Made by a program: the position numbers and the translations under genes. This document shows, one piece after another, positions 58,571 to 64,000 of a stretch of 64,000 bases of DNA. The DNA comes from Pseudisothecium myosuroides (taxonomy: Eukaryota > Streptophyta > Bryopsida > Hypnales > Lembophyllaceae), in assembly GCA_951799445.1 (NCBI GenBank), contig OX637289.1, positions 7,159,321 to 7,223,320 of the forward strand, given 5' to 3'. Below the pieces are notes generated by a model that did no database searches, was not told where the DNA came from, and saw only the letters and a program-made list of their open reading frames with translations. The first letter of the stretch is position 1. Every line of letters begins with the position of its first letter.

Positions 58571-58742
58571 ACCGTAAACATAATACAACTAGGAGTTCTT
58601 CAAGACAAAATCAAATTTTAAATTTCAAGAAAGAGTACAAGAGTGTATTTAGAGCAAGAAGCTAAAAGTGCAAGAGACGTATTGTTGAGACTAAGGTGTT
58701 GTCAAGACTGACTAGGGATTACCTCAACCTTGACATTTTTAT

Positions 58743-59442
58743 ATACTATTTCCTCTATCCCAAAATGATCTTCTCATTGAACAAATTATTTTGGATTAAG
58801 GATAAAAATAACATTTTTTAAACCATTTTGAGATGTAAACAAAGTTTAATGAATTTCTATTGTCCTAGTGAAGTTTGAGTTTTAGATTAGTTTTCAAAGT
58901 GTATTTTTGGATTTTTAAGAATAGGATTTTTTGGGCATTTTGAAGGAGCGCCGTTAGCCAATCAATTTCTCAATTCCTTCTGTGTGTTTTGTTTTTTTGC
59001 TCTATCCGTGGCATTAGTCAAGAAGTCAACAAAAAACCCGATTGATTATTTTACAAAAGATGAACAAGGCCGTAAGAAGAAATATTGCATTGGCAATTAC
59101 GTAGCTTCTCTAGAGTTGATATTTTGATTTTCTAATTTTCTTCATTTTGATTTGACTTTTGATGTAATTTAGCCAATTACGAGTATTGTGATTTTTTGGA
59201 GCCAACATACACTCAAGTTGAAACCAAAAGCCAAAAAGAACAAAGTAATTTTTGCCAGCCAATTGACACATGTGGATCTCATTGGATATGTTTGGATCTT
59301 CCATGAGGAAGTTTTTAATACATCTCACTATTCTCTTCATATTTGTAGGCCCTTCCTCCCACGTCACAACATGAAGATTATTTTAGAACAAAAAATTAAG
59401 GCTAATAAGAAGATCATATTGGAACGGAAGGAGTAGTATTTA
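58743..59442. mobile_element. Stowaway/mariner-like element, about 700 bp
   Basis: The left end ATACTATTTCCTCTATCCCA then AAATGATCTTCT is matched in reverse at the right end, whose complement reads AATACTACTCCTTCCGTTCC then AATATGATCTTCT. This is the common plant TACTCCYTCCGTTCC type of terminus. The interior has short open frames only, no recognisable transposase. Confidence 0.75.
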
Positions 59443-59953
59443 CAAAGCTCCTCAAAAGGCTTCTTCTATTACTAAGAAGCTCCTCAATATATTCTAATCA
59501 ATTAAAACAATGAATTCATGCATTTCAAAAAAATTAAAAATTAAATGATTGTTAAATGTTTAATTTTTTCAGTTGAAAGAATAATTCTTTTATTACTAAA
59601 AAACTTTGACAAGTATTCACTTACTATGTGCAATGTCAAATTCAACTCACAATTGTTACAAAGAAGGCCAAACAAGGTCTCAAACCTTAAACCCATCTTC
59701 TACAAATTTTATGATAAATCACAAACTTTGTCACTTACAAATTTCAAACCCTAACAAGGCCCATTATGATATCTACAATCTTTAAACTAGCATAAAACAC
59801 CCCTCCAAACAAATCAAATTAGAACAAAAATGGGACATGAAAACAAAAAAATAAAAAAATCTTATTATCCAATATGCAATTTTGTTCATTACATGCAATC
59901 ATATATTAAATTACAAATAGCATCAAGCCACACATAACATTGTATATATAATA
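59443..59953. other. AT-rich spacer
   Basis: No gene or structured repeat recognised. Confidence 0.4.
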
Positions 59954-60287
59954 GACTACCGTACGCATAGGTCAATTTCATAAATAACTCGAGAAAATTT
60001 GAAAAATGCCGAAAATTTAGGAAATTGTACAACTATTTTTGAAAATCCAAAAAATTTCATTGTTGCTAATTTTGAATATCCAAAAACTATTCTTGAGAAA
60101 ATTTAGAAAAAAACACACATTTATGCATCAATAGAAAGAGTCAATCCAAAATTAGGAGCGTTGAAAAATTAAAAACAGCGAAGTGCCGAAAGTCAAGAAA
60201 TCTAAATGAAGGTGCCAAATTGTCGAATTAGAAAAAGTAAACACTTTCGTCAAGAAAGTGCCGAAATTGCCCTATGCGTACGGTAGT
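59954..60287. mobile_element. MITE, TIR ACTACCGTACGCATAGG
   Basis: ACTACCGTACGCATAGGTCA at the left end pairs with the right end CCCTATGCGTACGGTAGT; about 25 bp with one or two mismatches. An older copy lies at 30,363-30,689 and aligns along the whole length. There is no coding capacity. Confidence 0.88.
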
Positions 60288-61465
60288 TCTCTTAGATAAT
60301 GTTTAAACTTACTTAAGAACTACTTGTCACTTGGAGGCTAAATCTATTACAATACATTTCCTACTCTCAAAACTTTTATTAAAATTTCCAATACACAAGG
60401 TTACATATATCAAAAATTCCACAATACTCGCAATGACCTCTGCTATGCCCAACCTAGATGAAGCAAACAATACCTTCTTGATTTCTTCTAATTTTCTTTT
60501 TCTACTGCCAAATGTCTTGGCTTAAACTATTTTGAGAAAAAAAAATTGAGGTCTACAAGGGATTTTCTCCATTAGCTCATCGATTACTTTTTATGCATAA
60601 GTCAATTGTATACCATTACTATGAAGTTGCTAGTGGATGAAAACTACTTGACTCCAAATTTATCAACATGACCAATTTGCACTTGAGATTTCTAATTGGA
60701 TAGAGTTCCGAAAAGAATATGAAAAAATAAAAATTATTTCTTTATGGGACAAAGGTAATTGGAAAAAACAACAAAAATGTGTGAAAGTGAAAGTGGTGTA
60801 TTCAAAAATTTGAACCATAGAATGAACAAAGATAATGATTCTCAAAACTACAACTTAATTGATTTATAAATAAGAACTTGGCCTTCGAAGGAACACAAAG
60901 TATCACCAACCATACCATTCCAAAATATACAAGAGTACGTCTTCTTTTCATGAACACACCATATGGATGGAAAACCAAAACATGGATGAAAAGTGACCAT
61001 CCCACATGGATGAAACCATGACAGAAGTTTGTGACACTGCATATTTACAATAAAATAGATTTGAAAAATCAATGGGATAAACAACAACAATACTGTAGCC
61101 ATGGTAATGCCAATTAATACCCAATAAGTTGATCCACAAATTATTCCAAATTGTAAAATAGACAAGAAATGACACTTAAAAAGCTTCTTTCTGTTAAATA
61201 AACTCAAATACAATTGGAAGCATCTCCAAGGCCTTGAAAGCTGCTACAAACCTATGCAAGTCTTGCAATCATTTGCTCGTCACATACGCAGTTGCAGTGT
61301 CAAAACCCTAATTCAGCAAATTTGGTAATGCCCGCGAAAAAGCTTCCGAGAATGCAAGAGTGTTTTCAAGAACAGCTCAAAATATAGCTTTAATTCATAC
61401 ATGAGGGTCCATCTGCCATCATACCTACTGAGAGAATACTTGGACAAAAGAGTATGCAGTTGCGC
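60288..61465. other. AT-rich spacer and probable TCF25 3' UTR
   Basis: No gene is supported; the frames at 60,802-61,213 (-) are fed by AT-rich sequence. The last 200-300 bp before 61,466 are probably the 3' UTR of the minus-strand gene. Confidence 0.4.
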
Positions 61466-64000
61466 TCATTCATCCATCTCCGCTTGCATCTCTTGGAGGG
61501 TATTCAGGATTCCTATAGACCAGAGAATCACACAATGTATGTTAGCCAGACTGAAATGGAAATGGAAATCAAAACATTTACAGAAGATTCAAAAGCAAAG
61601 TACGATCCTCCAACTGCTTACCCTGAAAATCCGGGTCAAACATCACAGCTGCAGGAAGGTCGGGCGCTGCCCCATGGCCAGGGAAGAACTGCTGTAATTC
61701 CTCCGGGGGTAGAGTTGCTGTTGAATCCGAGAAGTCAGACACACGCAGATGCTTGTATCTGTACAGACCCACCATGTACACATATACTGTTAGTTTGACT
61801 AAAACATTTGCAGAGACTTTGAGAAGGGCATCGATATTGAAGATTTGTCAAAAAGAAAACCCGCGCTCTCGAAGACAAAAGTGACAGTGCATATGGCATC
61901 AAATAGGTTGAACAGGAGGACTTCGATTTTTGTTCTTAGAGGAGTTCTAAATGACGATTTATAGAATCTAAGGAGGTGATCTATTATCTAGACTGTAGTT
62001 GATCTTCTCCTCTTCGCTCCGATTATAACACTCTCGGGTGGTGTCAATGTCAAAGAAAGACGAACCCAAAAACTCTGAAGATATATGTTAAAACTATCAT
62101 CAAATCAGATTGAACAGTAAAGCACTTACTCATTTTCGTCTCCAGGAAAAGTCTCCTTCAGCACGCAGGCCCACTTGGCAATTTCCGTTTCACCATTTCC
62201 TGTTATTGCCTCGTCAGCAATGCCAATCACAGCTTGGGCGCCCTCCTTCAGCCATGTTTGAACATCAGGAGCTCTCCAAACTAAATAGTTCCTAGCTACG
62301 TATATGTTTGTAAGGTGCTCAAGAGTAGGGCTTTCTGAAGTGGCTCTGCTAAAGTGGTGGTGCTTCAGAATCTTCGCCCAGGCAGCATCCTCTTTAATGG
62401 GCGCTTTATCCACTATCTTATTCAGAAATGCAGGATGCAGCATCAATGCCTGTTGCAGTAGCTTCATCGACGACTCCTCTTGTCCAAGTGAAACTTCGGG
62501 TGACTTGGGTAGTGATGCTTTGCCGCCCGATTTACTAATACATAGCCAAGATAAATCTCAGAGATGGGACGTAACTAATTGAAATATCAAAGAAACTGGT
62601 TCTTAATTTCTGCTCAAGTTATGCTACCATTAAAAGACATTAAAAACAGCTGAAATCTGTTGCGTAAGCCCAAGCGATCAGCATTCAGCAAAGTGAATAT
62701 TATCCTATTACGCACGCCAAGACTCTGGATGGCATATATAGTACTTCTAGACATGAAGTTGATATGTGAATACAACACTTGGAACACTCGACTCTCATCC
62801 GGACCTATATTTCTGCTCAGTACAGAAAATATTAATAAAGGAAACGAACAGACGGAATACCATTCACAAGACCCTGGTACTAAGAATGCATCAAGAAGAA
62901 TCCGTACTTTAAAATACACAAAAACTCTTCAATATATACACATAACTTGGAGCTCTGAAAGTACCTGGCAGAGCTAGGAGCAGACCCCTGGTCTTCAATA
63001 TGAAATTGGGCAAGTGCGAGTGAGAAGGAAAAACTGGGCAGCAGCGAAAGCGGTCGATCTGTCCCATACTTTCGTACAAACGTCGTCAACCACTGGTATT
63101 GCTCTGCCCTAATCGCAAAATAATCAATACAAAACAATGACCCCATGGGATCATCTGAGTCCAACGAGAACAAAACTTTACAAACTTCGAATGCTGCCCG
63201 GTGGCATCCTCGCCTATGTAAGTGCTGCATGTGCTTGAATAAAGCAACAAATAGTGGCTTGTTTGGATCCCATTCAAAGTCCAACCTACATCTTCCAGTT
63301 GTAATATTGAACGAAGGGTGCCACGCACATTCCAAGGCATAGAGACATCTCTCTAAAAGGTCAGCTGATATTTGACTTTCACCCATATGCCTGTACATTT
63401 CCGCCAGAGTCAAAAGAGAGTCGATATGATAGGGATGATGGTTAACCATAGTGACTATGGTATTTGGGTCATGCGAAGCTGAACATTCCTCGTATCTCTT
63501 CTGTAATTCCTGATATGAGCTTGAGAATGTGTATCTGCCGAGACAAACATCTGTATTAGGATGAGGTCGGATATATAAGATTGCGTAAAGTGCGCAGCCA
63601 ACAAAGGCTGGACTAAGTTCAACTCGAGAACAAGACAACGAAGCATGTTCATCAATTTCAGAACGCATTGGAGGACTTGATTTCATCAATACGGTCATGC
63701 TCGACTAGATTCATTGTCGATAGACAGAAGAATTCGTGCTCATCCAGAAAGAACATAACCGCAGATATTTTATCATCTAACTTAGTGAGTTCCAAGTCAG
63801 AGATTCATAGGAAGTGAAATGTATAAAAAGAGGTCACACACCTGAAAAATTTAATGCCCTCTTTCGTCTCAACGAGTTCCATGGATAGTCCACCTTCAGG
63901 TCGAGGCCAATCATCATGTGGCATAACCAACATGCTCTTTTTCAATGAAACTCGACCTCCTCTATGAGAAACCTGACGCTTCCTACTACCCACCATCCCA
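61466..64000 (-). CDS. TCF25/NULP1 family protein, C-terminal part
   Basis: Five exons are visible on the minus strand: from beyond 64000 to 63842, 63534-62965, 62534-62130, 61758-61622 and 61512-61466, with all junctions in phase and a TGA at 61466-61468; about 438 residues are in the window. Family signatures: WPRPEGGLSMELVETKEG, then HHPYHIDSLLTLAEMYRHMG, LLERCLYALECAWHP, LHRRGCHRAAFEVCKVLFSL, ILKHHHF with LEHLTNIYVARNYLVW, and YKHLRVSDFSDSTATLPPEE. TCF25 (Rqc1 in yeast) acts with Listerin in ribosome-associated quality control, shaping ubiquitin chains on stalled nascent chains; it was first described as a nuclear repressor-like protein. The N-terminus lies outside the window. Exon 2 joins exon 1 through a split Arg codon (KFF-R-YTF), which restores the family sequence. 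Confidence 0.93.

Noticed and set aside
1..64000. CRISPR arrays, operons, ribosome binding sites, bacterial origins
   Set aside because: The window is eukaryotic; the tandem repeats seen lack unique spacers of constant length.

Overview
The window is nuclear DNA of a plant. Spliced genes with GT..AG introns, a thylakoid lumen protein with a bipartite targeting sequence, a plastid CAAD-domain protein, single-exon F-box genes and dense transposon remains all point that way. The gene style (short host genes in AT-rich, repeat-filled spacers, Tnp2-type CACTA transposase, SWIM proteins) suggests an early-diverging land plant such as a bryophyte or lycophyte; this is inference, and I cannot name the species.

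Host genes, left to right: a SWIM zinc-finger protein (11.3-12.6 kb, possibly transposon-derived), an F-box protein (23.4-24.8 kb, +), a pentapeptide-repeat thylakoid lumen protein of the TL17 type (31.4-34.9 kb, +, 8 exons), a CAAD/CURT1-like plastid membrane protein with a long coiled coil (39.7-41.8 kb, +, 3 exons), a second F-box protein (46.6-47.7 kb, -), and the C-terminal part of a TCF25/NULP1 homologue running off the right edge (61.5-64.0 kb, -, 5 exons visible). They do not form a pathway; two act in the chloroplast, two are probable ubiquitin-ligase adaptors and one is linked to ribosome quality control.

Most of the rest is mobile DNA. 1-4.3 kb is a repeat-rich stretch with several small tandem arrays and a possible TATA box. 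4.4-9.9 kb is a decayed five-exon Tnp2 (CACTA) transposase gene. 12.6-17.2 kb holds a 5'-truncated non-LTR retrotransposon whose single frame carries RNase H, a CCHC finger and a C-terminal PD-(D/E)XK-like nuclease, broken by only two stop codons. 17.5-22.7 kb, 29.2-30.7 kb, 37.1-38.2 kb and 57.1-60.3 kb carry at least six families of short non-autonomous elements recognised by their terminal inverted repeats, including two with TTAA target sites and CCCCTAAA termini like piggyBac elements.

The best candidate for an undescribed system is an 8.9-kb DNA transposon at 49,035-57,962. It has G-rich inverted ends, a perfect 8-bp target duplication, and interrupts a 195-bp tandem repeat exactly. It carries a long gene (zinc finger, AT-hook, and spaced D, D, E residues) that fits no transposase family I can name; the 8-bp duplication and the D-x-x-E motif recall the P/hAT side of the DDE transposases. 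It also carries what looks like a captured, degenerate plant gene, and a TTAA-type element is nested inside it.
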